From JBALVT01 sp045110675 (GTDB taxonomy: Bacteria; Pseudomonadota; Gammaproteobacteria; Pseudomonadales; Halieaceae): a DNA stretch of 64,000 nucleotides. Below, piece by piece: positions 7,393 through 16,633 of the stretch. A program made the translations under genes and the position numbers. The stretch covers positions 62,001-126,000 of the forward strand of contig JBGCGJ010000015.1 in assembly GCA_045110675.1 (NCBI GenBank), in the 5' to 3' direction. The notes below the pieces were generated by a model. The model was not told where the DNA came from. It saw only the letters and a program-made list of their open reading frames with translations, and made no database searches. Within the stretch, counting starts at the first letter, position 1, and each line of letters opens with the position of its first letter.

Positions 7393-8108
7393 TGGTGTAG
7401 CTGCTCTATTTTTATTTGATCGTGACCGTGACCGTGACCGTGACTTTGATGGTCGCCGTGTTGAAGCGTTACATAGAGCGTCCATAATCCCGACAAAATA
7501 AGAAGCACAGCGACAATGGTTTTCAATCCGCGCAAGCGCAGATAATGCTGTACGCGATTTGCACCAAAGCTGGTTGCCAGCATCGCCGGGAGTGTACCCA
7601 AACCAAATACGAACATTAACAGCGCCGAGTTCATACCATTGCCATTGCCAGCGGCTGCTGCCCAGGCAAGACTACTATAGATCAAACCACAGGGCATCAT
7701 TCCCCAGGTGAGCCCCAAGGCCAATGCCTGCCGAGGGTGTTTAATCGGTAGCCAACGTGAGGAGATGCGCTGTATTGGCTGCCAGAGCTGCGCGCCCGCT
7801 TTTTCCAACGTAGCCATACCTAGCCACCAATTGCCAATATACAAACCCATGGCTATCAATAAGAGACCTGCGATATAGCGTAGCGACACCGTCCAGAAGC
7901 TGATATCGATCGATGCGCTGGCGAATCCCAACAGGCCTCCCAGCATGGTGTAGCTACACAAGCGGCCGGCGTGATAACTCAAGGTTGTTGCCGGTCCGCC
8001 GCTGCCTCCCAGACTCAGTACAGATGCAATGCCGCCGCACATTCCTAGGCAGTGGCCAGCCCCCGCTAGGCCCAGTGAAAAAGCACTGATGAGCTGTATT
8101 TCATTCAT
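7389..8108 (-). CDS. CcoS-linked TauE/SafE-type membrane protein with His-rich tail
   Basis: This 239-residue inner-membrane protein belongs to the sulfite exporter TauE/SafE-like family found at the end of ccoGHIS clusters. It is sometimes linked to copper supply for cbb3 oxidase. The N-terminal GAGHCLGMCGG carries a Cys-X3-Cys pair, and GMMPCGLIYSSLAWA repeats the theme. About six hydrophobic spans follow. The C-terminus is a histidine-rich tail (HGDHQSHGHGHGHD), which suggests metal binding. ATG 8108 is chosen because it overlaps the ccoS stop by 8 bases and starts directly at the conserved N-terminus; the longer frame to 8216 would run through ccoS. A metal role is inferred from family and position. 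Confidence 0.85.
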   Translation of the reverse strand: MNEIQLISAFSLGLAGAGHCLGMCGGIASVLSLGGSGGPATTLSYHAGRLCSYTMLGGLLGFASASIDISFWTVSLRYIAGLLLIAMGLYIGNWWLGMATLEKAGAQLWQPIQRISSRWLPIKHPRQALALGLTWGMMPCGLIYSSLAWAAAAGNGNGMNSALLMFVFGLGTLPAMLATSFGANRVQHYLRLRGLKTIVAVLLILSGLWTLYVTLQHGDHQSHGHGHGHDQIKIEQLHH

Positions 8109-8295
8109 TGCTTTGGTCAGTCTGGCGACTTTCGTTTTTTTTCTTTTCCGCAGGGATATCTTCGTCTGTAATAATACGCCAGGCCTCCTTGTCCAGGTCG
8201 TCGTACTGTCCCGCATTGATCGCCCATAGCAGTAATTTTATCGCGACAACGCAAAATATTAATGCAATAGGAATGAGAATATAAAGGCTAGGCAC
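8101..8295 (-). CDS. ccoS: cbb3 oxidase maturation protein CcoS
   Basis: A 64-residue protein with one N-terminal transmembrane helix (LYILIPIALIFCVVAIKLLLWA) and an acidic stretch, GQYDDLDKEAWRIITDED, which is the CcoS signature. CcoS is required for incorporation of haem and copper cofactors into cbb3 oxidase. It lies between ccoI and the TauE-like gene, as in Pseudomonas and Rhodobacter. Its end overlaps the next gene by 8 bases. Confidence 0.93.
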   Translation of the reverse strand: MPSLYILIPIALIFCVVAIKLLLWAINAGQYDDLDKEAWRIITDEDIPAEKKKNESRQTDQSNE

Positions 8296-8304
8296 AGCGA
8301 CGAT

Positions 8305-10791
8305 TCACTTTTCAGCTATATTTTTGCGCAGGCGCAGGGAGTTCACAACCACAAACAGTGAGCTCACAGACATTCCTATAGCCGCAAGCCAGGGCTGCAC
8401 ATAGCCCATGGCAGCCAGTGGGATACCGAATAGGTTATAGCAAAAAGCCCAGCTCAGATTCTGCCTGATGACGGACCGGCATTTTTTTGCCAATTTCAAG
8501 CTGCGAGTGACCTGGCGAAGATCGTTCTTGATTAGAATGAAGTCGGCCTGGGAACGGGTCAGATCTGTCGCCCCAGCAACCGCGAATGAGGCGTTGGCGA
8601 TGCTCAGCACCGGGGCATCATTGAGCCCGTCTCCCACCATAGTGACGATGCCATTATGCGCCTGCAGTGATTCCACATGGTGCATCTTGTCTTCGGGCTT
8701 AGCTCCAGTGAATACATCTGGAATCGAAAGCTCGCTGGCAATCGCAGCGGCCTGGGGCGAGTTGTCACCTGTTAGTAACTCTACCTGCAGACCCGCTTTT
8801 TTTGCCTCTTCAATGACAATTTTGGATTCGTCTCTGCTAGCGTCTTTTAGTCCAAACCATGCAAGTTGTGAATGTTCGCTGCAGAGCCCCACCCAGTAGT
8901 GCTCTGAATCGGGAGGGGGAGGGAAGTTTGGGGAAAGTTCACTACAGAATTCTCGGCTGCCAATTCTATAGCGCTGTTTTTCCAGGGTTGCTTCAACGCC
9001 TTGGCCGACGTGATACTTGCCTCGCTCGAAAATGAGATCGGCGGGGATAGCGTTAAAAGCAGATGCCGTGGGGTGATTGGAATAGACTTGTAACGACGTT
9101 GCGATACGCCATGCTTCGCGCAGTGGAATGGTTGACAGACGTTCCGTTTTATCGAGGCTTAGGTTGCCGCTAGTGAGTGTTCCGGTTTTATCAAATATAA
9201 GATGTGTGGTGCTGGCCAGAGCCTCGATAGCATTCTCTCCTCGGACAATCACTCCTGCCCGACGCAATCCGTTCGCAGCGCTGGTGAGGGCGGCGGGCGT
9301 TGCCAACGCCATCGCGCAGGGACAACTTATTACAAGAACCGACAGAGCAACCCACAAGGCATCCGACGGGCTTTTGAAGTACCAGGCGATTGCAGTGGCG
9401 CAGCTCGCCAACAGCACAAATGCTACGAAGCGTGAGGCAATACGATCGGCTAATTGCACCAGTGCCGGTTTAGCCTCTTGAGCATAGTCCAGGGAGCGCG
9501 CAAGGGCGGCCAGGCGCGTGTTGCTGTACTCGTTGAGAACTTTTAGCTCAACAGGATTTTCCAGGTTGATAGTCCCTGCATAGAGTATGTCACCGTCGGC
9601 AACCGCTCTTGGGATATGCTCTCCATTAAGTGTGCTTTCGTCAATGGAGCTGACACCGCTTACAATCTCGCCGTCCGAGCAAACGGTCTCTCCCTGAGCG
9701 ATGAGCACGATATCGCCGGGTTTGATCGCCTTGCGAGCCTCTGTGCGCCAGGTCTGTCGCCGCAATACTCTGACACTATCGGGCAGACTGGACTCTGCGT
9801 CGACCCATTCAAGTTGATCTTTCCTCCTTACGCGCAACTCGAGAAAACGCCCGAGTAGTAGAAAGAACGTAAACATCACCACGGAATCGAAATACACCTG
9901 ACCCCCACCGCTAACAGTGGCCCAAACGCTAGCAGCCCATGCTAAAGAGATCGCCAGTGAAACGGGTAAGTCCATTACCAGGGCACCGGACAACAGATGT
10001 CTCCAGGCAGAGGAAAAAAAAGAACGCGCGCTGTAGAATACTACGAAGGTGGCAACCAGAAAACTGACCCAGCGCAGCAAATTCCGATACTCGTTTTCGA
10101 TGCCCTGAATTTCCCCGCCATGAAGTGCGATAGCAAACATGCCCACCTGCATCATCCCCAATCCAGCCACGGCAAGTTCGCGCAATCGTTGGCGGTACTC
10201 CGCAGACATCATCGTAGCCTGCGCGCTGGTTTTGAACGGACGGGGCGTGTAGCCCAGCTTTTCCAGGTGCTCGAAAATTCGGCTCAAGGGCATTCGCTTG
10301 GCGTCAAAGCTGACGTCCAGTCGAGACTGGCTCAGGTTTACAATTGCACCATCAATGCCGTCAAATTCTTGTAGTGTTTTTTCAATTAGCCAGGTACAAG
10401 CCGCGCAGGTAATTCCGCCGATCAGTAACCTTGAATGTGTGGTTCCGGATTCCTCTACCCTTGAAAACTCGGAATTGACCTCAAGATCATTGTAGATGTC
10501 GTACAGTGAATCGGTGTCAGCTGGATTTTCAATTGAATCAGGGCGCTGATTCAGTGCGGTTCTTTGTTGATAAAACCTTTCTGAGCCGCTGTTTTGAATA
10601 AGCTGAGCGACGGCGAGACAACCCGGGCAGCACATCGCTTGATTGACGCCCAACAGTTTTATTGTGAAGCTCGATCCCTCGGGAATGACTTCACCGCAGT
10701 GGAAACAATAATTTTCGGAGTCGGGGCTTTCAACACATGCCGGGCTACTGGACAAAGTCACTGTGCTATCCCTCGCGATTGGTTGTACCAT
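8305..10791 (-). CDS. ccoI: copper P1B-type ATPase CcoI (FixI)
   Basis: The 828-residue product is the copper-exporting P-type ATPase that feeds copper to cbb3 oxidase. Near the N-terminus lies a Cys-rich module (CFHCG at 29-33, CCPGC at 54-58) typical of CcoI/FixI. A heavy-metal-associated domain with GITCAACTWL (CAAC at 129-132) follows. The membrane copper site SCPCAMALATP, the phosphorylation motif DKTGTLTSG and the nucleotide-hinge motif GDGLNDAPVL are all intact. The gene starts within the end of ccoH (26-base overlap) and is followed by ccoS after nine bases. All key catalytic residues appear present. Confidence 0.95.
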   Translation of the reverse strand: MVQPIARDSTVTLSSSPACVESPDSENYCFHCGEVIPEGSSFTIKLLGVNQAMCCPGCLAVAQLIQNSGSERFYQQRTALNQRPDSIENPADTDSLYDIYNDLEVNSEFSRVEESGTTHSRLLIGGITCAACTWLIEKTLQEFDGIDGAIVNLSQSRLDVSFDAKRMPLSRIFEHLEKLGYTPRPFKTSAQATMMSAEYRQRLRELAVAGLGMMQVGMFAIALHGGEIQGIENEYRNLLRWVSFLVATFVVFYSARSFFSSAWRHLLSGALVMDLPVSLAISLAWAASVWATVSGGGQVYFDSVVMFTFFLLLGRFLELRVRRKDQLEWVDAESSLPDSVRVLRRQTWRTEARKAIKPGDIVLIAQGETVCSDGEIVSGVSSIDESTLNGEHIPRAVADGDILYAGTINLENPVELKVLNEYSNTRLAALARSLDYAQEAKPALVQLADRIASRFVAFVLLASCATAIAWYFKSPSDALWVALSVLVISCPCAMALATPAALTSAANGLRRAGVIVRGENAIEALASTTHLIFDKTGTLTSGNLSLDKTERLSTIPLREAWRIATSLQVYSNHPTASAFNAIPADLIFERGKYHVGQGVEATLEKQRYRIGSREFCSELSPNFPPPPDSEHYWVGLCSEHSQLAWFGLKDASRDESKIVIEEAKKAGLQVELLTGDNSPQAAAIASELSIPDVFTGAKPEDKMHHVESLQAHNGIVTMVGDGLNDAPVLSIANASFAVAGATDLTRSQADFILIKNDLRQVTRSLKLAKKCRSVIRQNLSWAFCYNLFGIPLAAMGYVQPWLAAIGMSVSSLFVVVNSLRLRKNIAEK

Positions 10792-11239
10792 CCAGTCGCC
10801 AAATAGACTTACCGCGGTTTTTCAATGTCCAGTGCCAGCGAATCTCGATGGCTTCCTTGAGTAGTCCCGCGTAGACTCCGGGTTCAATTCGTTCGAGCTC
10901 GACGGTGAAGTCTCGATCTGCTTCCAGTGGATGTGACAGCTCGAGGTCGAGATACTCATCCTCAATATCGCCGCCAACAGTAGCGGTGACCCAAAGCTGG
11001 TTAAACTCCAATTCGGTAGAAATGTTCCGCTCCTCCGCCAGCTGTTTACTTTCCAGTTGAAGGTTTATGGCGAGGCCATTCTTGTAATAATCCTTTGAAA
11101 CAAGATCGTCTGAGTGCTTATTGGCAATATAGAGCGTCACAAATGCTGCGACGACCACTGTTGCGGGTAGGGTAATTAAAAACCATGGCCAGAATTGTTT
11201 GAACCAGGGTGTCTGATCTGAAATATTCGCGGAGTTCAT
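10766..11239 (-). CDS. ccoH: FixH/CcoH family assembly protein
   Basis: A 157-residue protein with one N-terminal membrane span (FWPWFLITLPATVVVAAFVTL) and the conserved VSKDYYKNGLAINL that marks the FixH family. CcoH associates with the cbb3 complex and stabilises its assembly. The remaining roughly 100 residues form an extracytoplasmic beta-rich domain. It overlaps ccoG by 4 bases (ATGA) upstream and ccoI by 26 bases downstream, so the three are translated as a coupled set. Confidence 0.92.
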   Translation of the reverse strand: MNSANISDQTPWFKQFWPWFLITLPATVVVAAFVTLYIANKHSDDLVSKDYYKNGLAINLQLESKQLAEERNISTELEFNQLWVTATVGGDIEDEYLDLELSHPLEADRDFTVELERIEPGVYAGLLKEAIEIRWHWTLKNRGKSIWRLDGTTNREG

Positions 11240-12651
11240 TTGCCAAAGGGAGCCATAAAGCGGGACTCCTCACTCACTGTTATGTTAGCTTCGCCGAGAT
11301 CTCTCGCAATGAAAAAGAGCGTGGTGCTGGGCTTCTTCAAAACAGAGGGCTCGGTACTCACCCGCAGAGTCAGGGATCGAACCTCGCCCCCCATTAGTGT
11401 ATGAATACGCTCGCCCACAATTTGCGCTTGAGGAATTCCTTCAATGCTAATTTCAAACTTGCGTTGTGATTTATCCATGTTGGCCAGTTGCAGTGTGTAG
11501 ATATTTTCTATATTTCCATTGTCGGCGATGGCGAACAGCTCGGTACGGTCCCTAACGACGGTAAGTTCAAGCGGCACGCGATCAAACAAGGTGTATGAGA
11601 ACAGACCTATCATGATAGCCAGTACCACGGAGTAACCCAGAACACGGGGCCTCAGCCAGTGGGTTTTTTCGCCCTCTAGCTCCCGTTCGCTGGAATAGCG
11701 AATCAAACCTCGCGGATACTGCATTTTGTCCATAATGGAGTCACAGGCGTCTATGCACAATGCGCAGCCAATACACTGGTATTGCAGTCCATCGCGGATA
11801 TCGATACCCGTGGGGCAGACCTGCACACACAGTTCGCAGTTTATACATTCGCCCAGTCCGAGGCTTTTGCGATCCGCTGTGCGCTTGCGTGACCCTCGTG
11901 GTTCGCCGCGTTTGCTGTCGTATGACACGATCAAAGTATCGTGATCAAACATCACCGATTGAAATCTGGCGTAGGGGCACATGTACATGCAGACTTGCTC
12001 GCGCATCCAGCCGGCATTGATGTAGGTAGCCAGTGTGAAAAAAACTGTCCAGGCGAGCTGCCACTGACCCGTGTTTAAGGTAAGCAGTTCGTAGAGAAGA
12101 TCTCGAATCGGGTAGAAATATCCAACAAAGGTCATTCCGGTGGCGAAGGCGACGAACATCCAAGTTGTATGCTTCGAGAACTTCTTGATGAACTTAGCCA
12201 CACTCCAGGGCGCGGCGTCCAATTTGATTCTCTGGTTGCGACTGCCTTCCGTTCGCTGCTCCAGCCACATGAAGATACTGGTCCATACCGTTTGGGGGCA
12301 GGTATATCCGCACCAGACGCGTCCGGCAACAACGGTGACGGCAAAAAGGCTGAACGCGGCGATAATCAGTAGAAAGGCCAGGAGGTGAAAATCCTGTGGC
12401 CACAGCGTTAGACCTAATATATGAAATTTTCTGTCCGGAAGGTCAAACAATACCGCCTGCCGACTATCCCAGCTTATCCAGGGTAGCAGGAAATACCCCA
12501 ACAATAGCGGCCAACCGGTGTACACTCGCAGGCGTTGAAAAAAGCCCTCTATCCTTCGGGTGTAGATTTTTTCACGATGTTGATAGAGGTCAATCTCGGC
12601 GACTTCCGCCGGGACAACCTCTTGAACGTCGATGAGATCTGGGTCAGACAT
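11236..12651 (-). CDS. ccoG: cbb3 oxidase accessory protein CcoG (membrane 4Fe-4S protein)
   Basis: The 471-residue membrane protein has two ferredoxin-type clusters in CINCELCVQVCP and CIGCALCIDACD. It also carries CGYTCPQTVW and CMYMCPYARFQ, both typical of CcoG/RdxA. Several hydrophobic spans precede the clusters, and a C-terminal Ig-like periplasmic domain follows. CcoG is thought to reduce Cu(II) so that copper can be delivered to the oxidase. The frame stays open to 12687, but ATG 12651 (MSDPDLIDV) matches the usual start. Its end overlaps ccoH by 4 bases, and it lies 75 bases after ccoP. Confidence 0.93.
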   Translation of the reverse strand: MSDPDLIDVQEVVPAEVAEIDLYQHREKIYTRRIEGFFQRLRVYTGWPLLLGYFLLPWISWDSRQAVLFDLPDRKFHILGLTLWPQDFHLLAFLLIIAAFSLFAVTVVAGRVWCGYTCPQTVWTSIFMWLEQRTEGSRNQRIKLDAAPWSVAKFIKKFSKHTTWMFVAFATGMTFVGYFYPIRDLLYELLTLNTGQWQLAWTVFFTLATYINAGWMREQVCMYMCPYARFQSVMFDHDTLIVSYDSKRGEPRGSRKRTADRKSLGLGECINCELCVQVCPTGIDIRDGLQYQCIGCALCIDACDSIMDKMQYPRGLIRYSSERELEGEKTHWLRPRVLGYSVVLAIMIGLFSYTLFDRVPLELTVVRDRTELFAIADNGNIENIYTLQLANMDKSQRKFEISIEGIPQAQIVGERIHTLMGGEVRSLTLRVSTEPSVLKKPSTTLFFIARDLGEANITVSEESRFMAPFGK

Positions 12652-12726
12652 TAAGAAATTCCGTGGACAGCGTCCGAGCGAACACAAGCACGCTCAGCCG
12701 CAAAGCAATGCACTCGAGTTTATACC

Positions 12727-13605
12727 CTACTGGGATAGCCCGTACACGTAGGCGCTGATAATGTGAATTTTATCTTCGCTGAGTGTTTCTTTGTGCGCTG
12801 GCATTACGCCCTTGCGGCCGGCGCGCACCGAATGGGCGATTTGAGATTCACTGCCACCGTAGAGCCAAATTCCATTGTTAAGATTCGGCGCACCCAGCGC
12901 TGGATTCCCAAGCCCTTCGCTGCCATGACACGCGCTGCAATAGGTTTGAAATACTTTTTCACCGGCGGCCACTAAATTGGCGTCCGCATCTCGACCGTTT
13001 TTGGCGATCAGGTAGGCTGTCACTTCGGTTACGCCAGAATCGCCTATGATACTGCCCCAAGCGGGCATTGCTCCCTGGCGGCCCTCGCGAATTACAGCCT
13101 TGATGTTGTCCGGGCTGCCGCCGAAAAGCCAATCATCATCGGTGAGATTGGGAAAACCATATCGACCTTTTGCATCTGCGCCGTGACACTGGGCGCAATT
13201 GTTGCCGAACATTCGTTGGCCCATTTTTCGCACCACCGGGTCAGAGGCAATGTCTGACACTGGCATCGCTAGATACTTGTCGCGCATCTCCTGAAATTTG
13301 CTGTTTGCTTTACTGACTTCTGCGTCGTGCTGACTAATTTGAGTCCAGCCCAGAAACCCTGGAAAATTGCCCATGCCCGGATAGGCCAGTAGATAGCCCA
13401 CCCCCCAGATAATGGTGATCAAAAACATATAAAACCACCAGGCTGGCAGAGGGTTATCGTATTCCTGTATGCCGTCGTACTCGTGGCCAGTGGTGTTGTC
13501 GGCATTCTTTTGCTGAGTTTTTCTATTGGCCAAAAGTATCCACGTCATCCCAATGATTGAAATCGTGGTAAGAATAATGACCCAGTAGCTCCAGAAACTC
13601 GTCAT
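12727..13605 (-). CDS. ccoP: cbb3 oxidase subunit III, dihaem cytochrome c (CcoP)
   Basis: A 292-residue dihaem c-type cytochrome subunit. It has two N-terminal membrane spans (around residues 6-25 and 55-77) and two haem-binding sites, CAQCH and CSACH, each followed by the cytochrome c fold with a downstream Met ligand region. CcoP passes electrons to CcoO and then to the binuclear centre. Its ATG overlaps the ccoQ stop by 4 bases. Length and architecture are normal. Confidence 0.96.
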   Translation of the reverse strand: MTSFWSYWVIILTTISIIGMTWILLANRKTQQKNADNTTGHEYDGIQEYDNPLPAWWFYMFLITIIWGVGYLLAYPGMGNFPGFLGWTQISQHDAEVSKANSKFQEMRDKYLAMPVSDIASDPVVRKMGQRMFGNNCAQCHGADAKGRYGFPNLTDDDWLFGGSPDNIKAVIREGRQGAMPAWGSIIGDSGVTEVTAYLIAKNGRDADANLVAAGEKVFQTYCSACHGSEGLGNPALGAPNLNNGIWLYGGSESQIAHSVRAGRKGVMPAHKETLSEDKIHIISAYVYGLSQ

Positions 13606-13751
13606 TGCTTTGGTTCCTCGTCAGCAAATGGTAGATTGGCCGCTTCATCGAACTGCGCTTTTCGCTTGCCGCTGTAGGCCCAAACGCACAAACCGAGAAA
13701 GGAAACCATTAAAAACACGGTACTTAGGCCACGTAAATCGTTGATATCCAT
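13602..13751 (-). CDS. ccoQ: cbb3 oxidase small subunit CcoQ
   Basis: A 49-codon frame between ccoO and ccoP. The protein starts MDINDLRGLSTVFLMVSFLG, continues with a single transmembrane helix, then CVWAYSGKRKAQFDEAANLP, and ends in an acidic tail (FADEEPKQ). This is the expected CcoQ design. The stop codon overlaps the ccoP start by 4 bases, and only two bases separate it from ccoO. CcoQ stabilises the association of CcoP with the CcoNO core. Confidence 0.93.
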   Translation of the reverse strand: MDINDLRGLSTVFLMVSFLGLCVWAYSGKRKAQFDEAANLPFADEEPKQ

Positions 13752-13753
13752 AA

Positions 13754-14362
13754 TTAGCGCCTCGTTTGCAGTAAAGTGCCGAGTTGTTGAAGATAGGCAA
13801 TGACTGCATCGATTTCGTGTTTGTCTTTCACTGCTTCCGCAGCGCCAGCGATATCCTCATCGGTGTAGGGAACCCCCACCGCGCGCAACGCGGCCATTTT
13901 CTTTCCGGTGATATCCGAATTAATTTTTGCATCGAACAACCAGGGAAAAGAGGGCATATTCGATTCCGGCACTACATCCCTTGGATTGTATAGATGGGCC
14001 CGGTGCCAGTCGTCGCTGTAGCGTTCTCCCACTCTAGCCAGATCGGGTCCCGTCCTTTTGGACCCCCAGAGGTGTGGGTGGTTGTAGACCGACTCGCCCG
14101 CAAGTGAATAGTGCCCATAGCGTTCGGTTTCGGCCCGCAAGGGGCGAATCATTTGTGAATGGCAGGTGTTGCAACCTTCGCGAATATAAACATCTCGGCC
14201 TTCGAGCGCCAGTGCCGGAAGAGGTTTCAGGCCTGCGATGGGTTCGTTGGTCTGCTTGTCGAAGAAAAGCGGTACCAGTTCCACCAAGGTGCCAAAACTA
14301 ATCGCCACGATCACAAGAATGATCATCACGCCGACGTTTTTTTCTACGATATCGTGATTCAA
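13754..14362 (-). CDS. ccoO: cbb3 oxidase subunit II, monohaem cytochrome c (CcoO)
   Basis: A 202-residue membrane-anchored cytochrome c. One N-terminal span (VGVMIILVIVAISFGTLVELV) is followed by the haem site CNTCHSQMIRPLRAE, which is diagnostic for CcoO/FixO. SNMPSFPWLF contains the likely axial methionine. It lies 10 bases after ccoN and 2 bases before ccoQ in one operon. Length is normal for the subunit. Confidence 0.96.
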   Translation of the reverse strand: MNHDIVEKNVGVMIILVIVAISFGTLVELVPLFFDKQTNEPIAGLKPLPALALEGRDVYIREGCNTCHSQMIRPLRAETERYGHYSLAGESVYNHPHLWGSKRTGPDLARVGERYSDDWHRAHLYNPRDVVPESNMPSFPWLFDAKINSDITGKKMAALRAVGVPYTDEDIAGAAEAVKDKHEIDAVIAYLQQLGTLLQTRR

Positions 14363-14372
14363 GTTCTTCTCC

Positions 14373-15812
14373 CTAAGCCGCTTGAGGCGTTGCGGTGGCG
14401 ATGTCGCTTAGCGTTTCGTCTCGGGTCGTCATGTACACGTTGTATGCCATCAAGAACATACCTCCCAAGAAAATTGCCCCGCCAATCAATCTTACGAGGT
14501 AGCCTGGATAACTCGCGGATACCGATTCGGCGAATGTATAGGTTAGCGTACCGTCCTGGTTGTAGGCTCTCCACATGAGGCCCTGGATGATGCCATTGAC
14601 CCACATAGAGGTAATGTAGAGCACCGTCCCGATGGTCGACATCCAAAAATGCACATTGATCAAGGCGACGCTATACATGCCTTTTTTGCCGAACAAAATA
14701 GGAATGAGGTGATACATGGAACCGATAGAAATCATTGCCACCCACCCCAGCGCTCCCGAGTGCACATGGCCGATTGTCCAATCCGGGTAATGGCATAAAG
14801 AGTTGACGGTTTTAATCGCCATCATCGGGCCTTCGAAAGTCGACATCCCGTAAAAGGACAGACTGACCACAAGGAAACGTAAAATCGGGTCTGTTCTCAG
14901 TTTGTCCCAGGCGCCGGATAAGGTCATCATTCCGTTGATCATGCCTCCCCAGGAAGGTGCCAACAGAATAATTGACATCACCATGCCGAGGCTTTGTGCC
15001 CAATCTGGTAGGGCGGTGTAATGCAGATGGTGAGGTCCTGCCCAGATGTAGACGGCTACCAGTGCCCAGAAATGCACAATACTCAATCGATAGGAGTACA
15101 CAGGTCTTTCGGCCTGCTTGGGGACAAAGTAATACATCATTCCCAGAAAACCCGCGGTCAGGAAAAAGCCGACTGCATTGTGTCCATACCACCACTGGAC
15201 CATGGCGTCCACCGCGCCGGCATAGATGGAATAGGATTTGGTGGCGGTGACGGGTATGGCAAGACTATTGATGATATGAAGCACCGCCACGGCGATAATA
15301 AACGCGCCGAAGAACCAGTTGGCGACGTAGATGTGGCTCGTTTTACGCTTCGCAATGGTCATAAAAAAAACAACTGCGAAAAGTACCCAGACCACGGCAA
15401 TCAAAATATCGATTGGCCATTCAAGCTCGGCGTATTCTTTCGAGCTGGTAAATCCCATTGGCAGCGTTATTGCAGCGGCGACAATGACCAATTGCCAGCC
15501 CCAGAAAGTAATCGCAGCCAGGGTGTCTGAAAACAACCTCGCCTGAGTCGTGCGTTGCACAATATAGTAGGAGCTGGCGAAGAGCGCGCATCCGCCAAAA
15601 GCGAATATGACCGCATTGGTATGCAATGGGCGAAGGCGACCAAAACTCAGCCAGGATTGATCGAAGTGAAGCCAGGGCCATACCAGTTGCGCAGCGATGA
15701 TGACTCCCACTAACATACCGACGATGCCCCACACGACGGTCATCACCGCAAACTGCCTGACTACTTTGTAATTGTAGACGGGATGCTCCAATGCTGAATT
15801 CAGCTCACTCAT
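14373..15812 (-). CDS. ccoN: cbb3 oxidase catalytic subunit I (CcoN)
   Basis: The 479-residue product is the haem-copper catalytic subunit of the high-affinity cbb3 oxidase. About 12 hydrophobic spans are visible. Ligand-containing segments include RPLHTNAVIFAFGG (haem b His), WWYGHNAVGFFLTAGFLGMMYYFVP (copper-site His and the family's Tyr region), AGPHHLHYTALP (further copper His pair) and IGHVHSGALGWVAMI. It is the first gene of the ccoNOQP-ccoGHIS row. The 120 bases before it contain no canonical TTGAT-N4-ATCAA box that I can find, which is unusual for this operon. Confidence 0.97.
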   Translation of the reverse strand: MSELNSALEHPVYNYKVVRQFAVMTVVWGIVGMLVGVIIAAQLVWPWLHFDQSWLSFGRLRPLHTNAVIFAFGGCALFASSYYIVQRTTQARLFSDTLAAITFWGWQLVIVAAAITLPMGFTSSKEYAELEWPIDILIAVVWVLFAVVFFMTIAKRKTSHIYVANWFFGAFIIAVAVLHIINSLAIPVTATKSYSIYAGAVDAMVQWWYGHNAVGFFLTAGFLGMMYYFVPKQAERPVYSYRLSIVHFWALVAVYIWAGPHHLHYTALPDWAQSLGMVMSIILLAPSWGGMINGMMTLSGAWDKLRTDPILRFLVVSLSFYGMSTFEGPMMAIKTVNSLCHYPDWTIGHVHSGALGWVAMISIGSMYHLIPILFGKKGMYSVALINVHFWMSTIGTVLYITSMWVNGIIQGLMWRAYNQDGTLTYTFAESVSASYPGYLVRLIGGAIFLGGMFLMAYNVYMTTRDETLSDIATATPQAA

Positions 15813-15932
15813 TGTTTTTTCCGGTTGTAGTTTTTCAATATTTTAGTGTTTGCTTTTAGTCGTTAGAATCTTGCGCAACGACCTCTGGCGCTAGCGACCG
15901 CAGGGGAGCGCTCTCAAAGTTTTCATAGCCAA

Positions 15933-16535
15933 CTAATCAGTAAATTGGGGCGCCGCTCCCATGTCCCACAAAATTACGGAAGCGACCATCAGGCAGATTA
16001 AAATGACCATGGCGATGGCCAAAACGGCGCTGGAAAACAAAAAACCTCGTTCTTCTGGTATACCCATGACTATGGGGATGCCCAAATACAACAGGTAGAC
16101 AGACCAGCTCACAGCGACGACGCCGACCAATAGGTCTACCCACAACAGTGGGTGTACGCCCACCAATCCGCTGATGAACAAAGGCGTGGCAGTCAAGCCT
16201 GAAATGACGACGCCTTTAGCAAAAGATGAGTTGGCACCGTAGGTTTCAGCCATCCAGTGTATAAAATACCCGATGGCTGTCACTGAACCGAGCATACCAA
16301 AATAGAACAAGATAGTGATCTGTTTGGCGCTATCGGCTGTCAGCTTAATGTGGTCCGTACTATTGCCAACCGTCCAGCCAACCACGCTGGTGCCGTAGTA
16401 CCAGGCGACTGCGGGAAATATCGCAAAAATACAGGGGTACAATAATAAGGTGTTCAGTGATTTCTCGGGCAAATCCGCGATAGTCTGCCAGGTTGAACTG
16501 GGTTTTAGCAGTAAACCAAATGTGTGTTGGATCAT
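15933..16535 (-). CDS. Yip1 family membrane protein
   Basis: A 200-residue integral membrane protein with about five hydrophobic spans and the bacterial Yip1-domain look: an N-terminal LLKPSSTWQTIAD (compare P..TW..I), then spans around LLLYPCIFAIFPAVAWYYG, GVVISGLTATPLFISGLVG and LLYLGIPIVMGIP. The molecular function of bacterial Yip1 proteins is not established. It sits between anr and ccoN on the same strand, so a link to respiration is possible but unproven. Confidence 0.75.
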   Translation of the reverse strand: MIQHTFGLLLKPSSTWQTIADLPEKSLNTLLLYPCIFAIFPAVAWYYGTSVVGWTVGNSTDHIKLTADSAKQITILFYFGMLGSVTAIGYFIHWMAETYGANSSFAKGVVISGLTATPLFISGLVGVHPLLWVDLLVGVVAVSWSVYLLYLGIPIVMGIPEERGFLFSSAVLAIAMVILICLMVASVILWDMGAAPQFTD

Positions 16536-16633
16536 CTTGAAGTTTGCTCCGGGGCAATCATCGGTTCGGCGTTAATATGAAGTCATTTATGGGCTTCGAA
16601 AATACTTTCTTAGAGTGGGAAATACTCGCCAGA

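Noticed and set aside
9997..10374. Open frame of 125 residues opposite ccoI
   Set aside because: It is a shadow of the P-type ATPase frame; the composition is odd and no motif is seen.
12727..12975. Possible open frame opposite the end of ccoP
   Set aside because: ccoP is clearly supported by its two haem motifs; the opposite frame has none.
15813..15932. Possible ANR box TTGCGCAACGACC upstream of ccoN
   Set aside because: The half-sites and spacing do not match TTGAT-N4-ATCAA. The palindrome TTGCGCAA lacks the four-base spacer.
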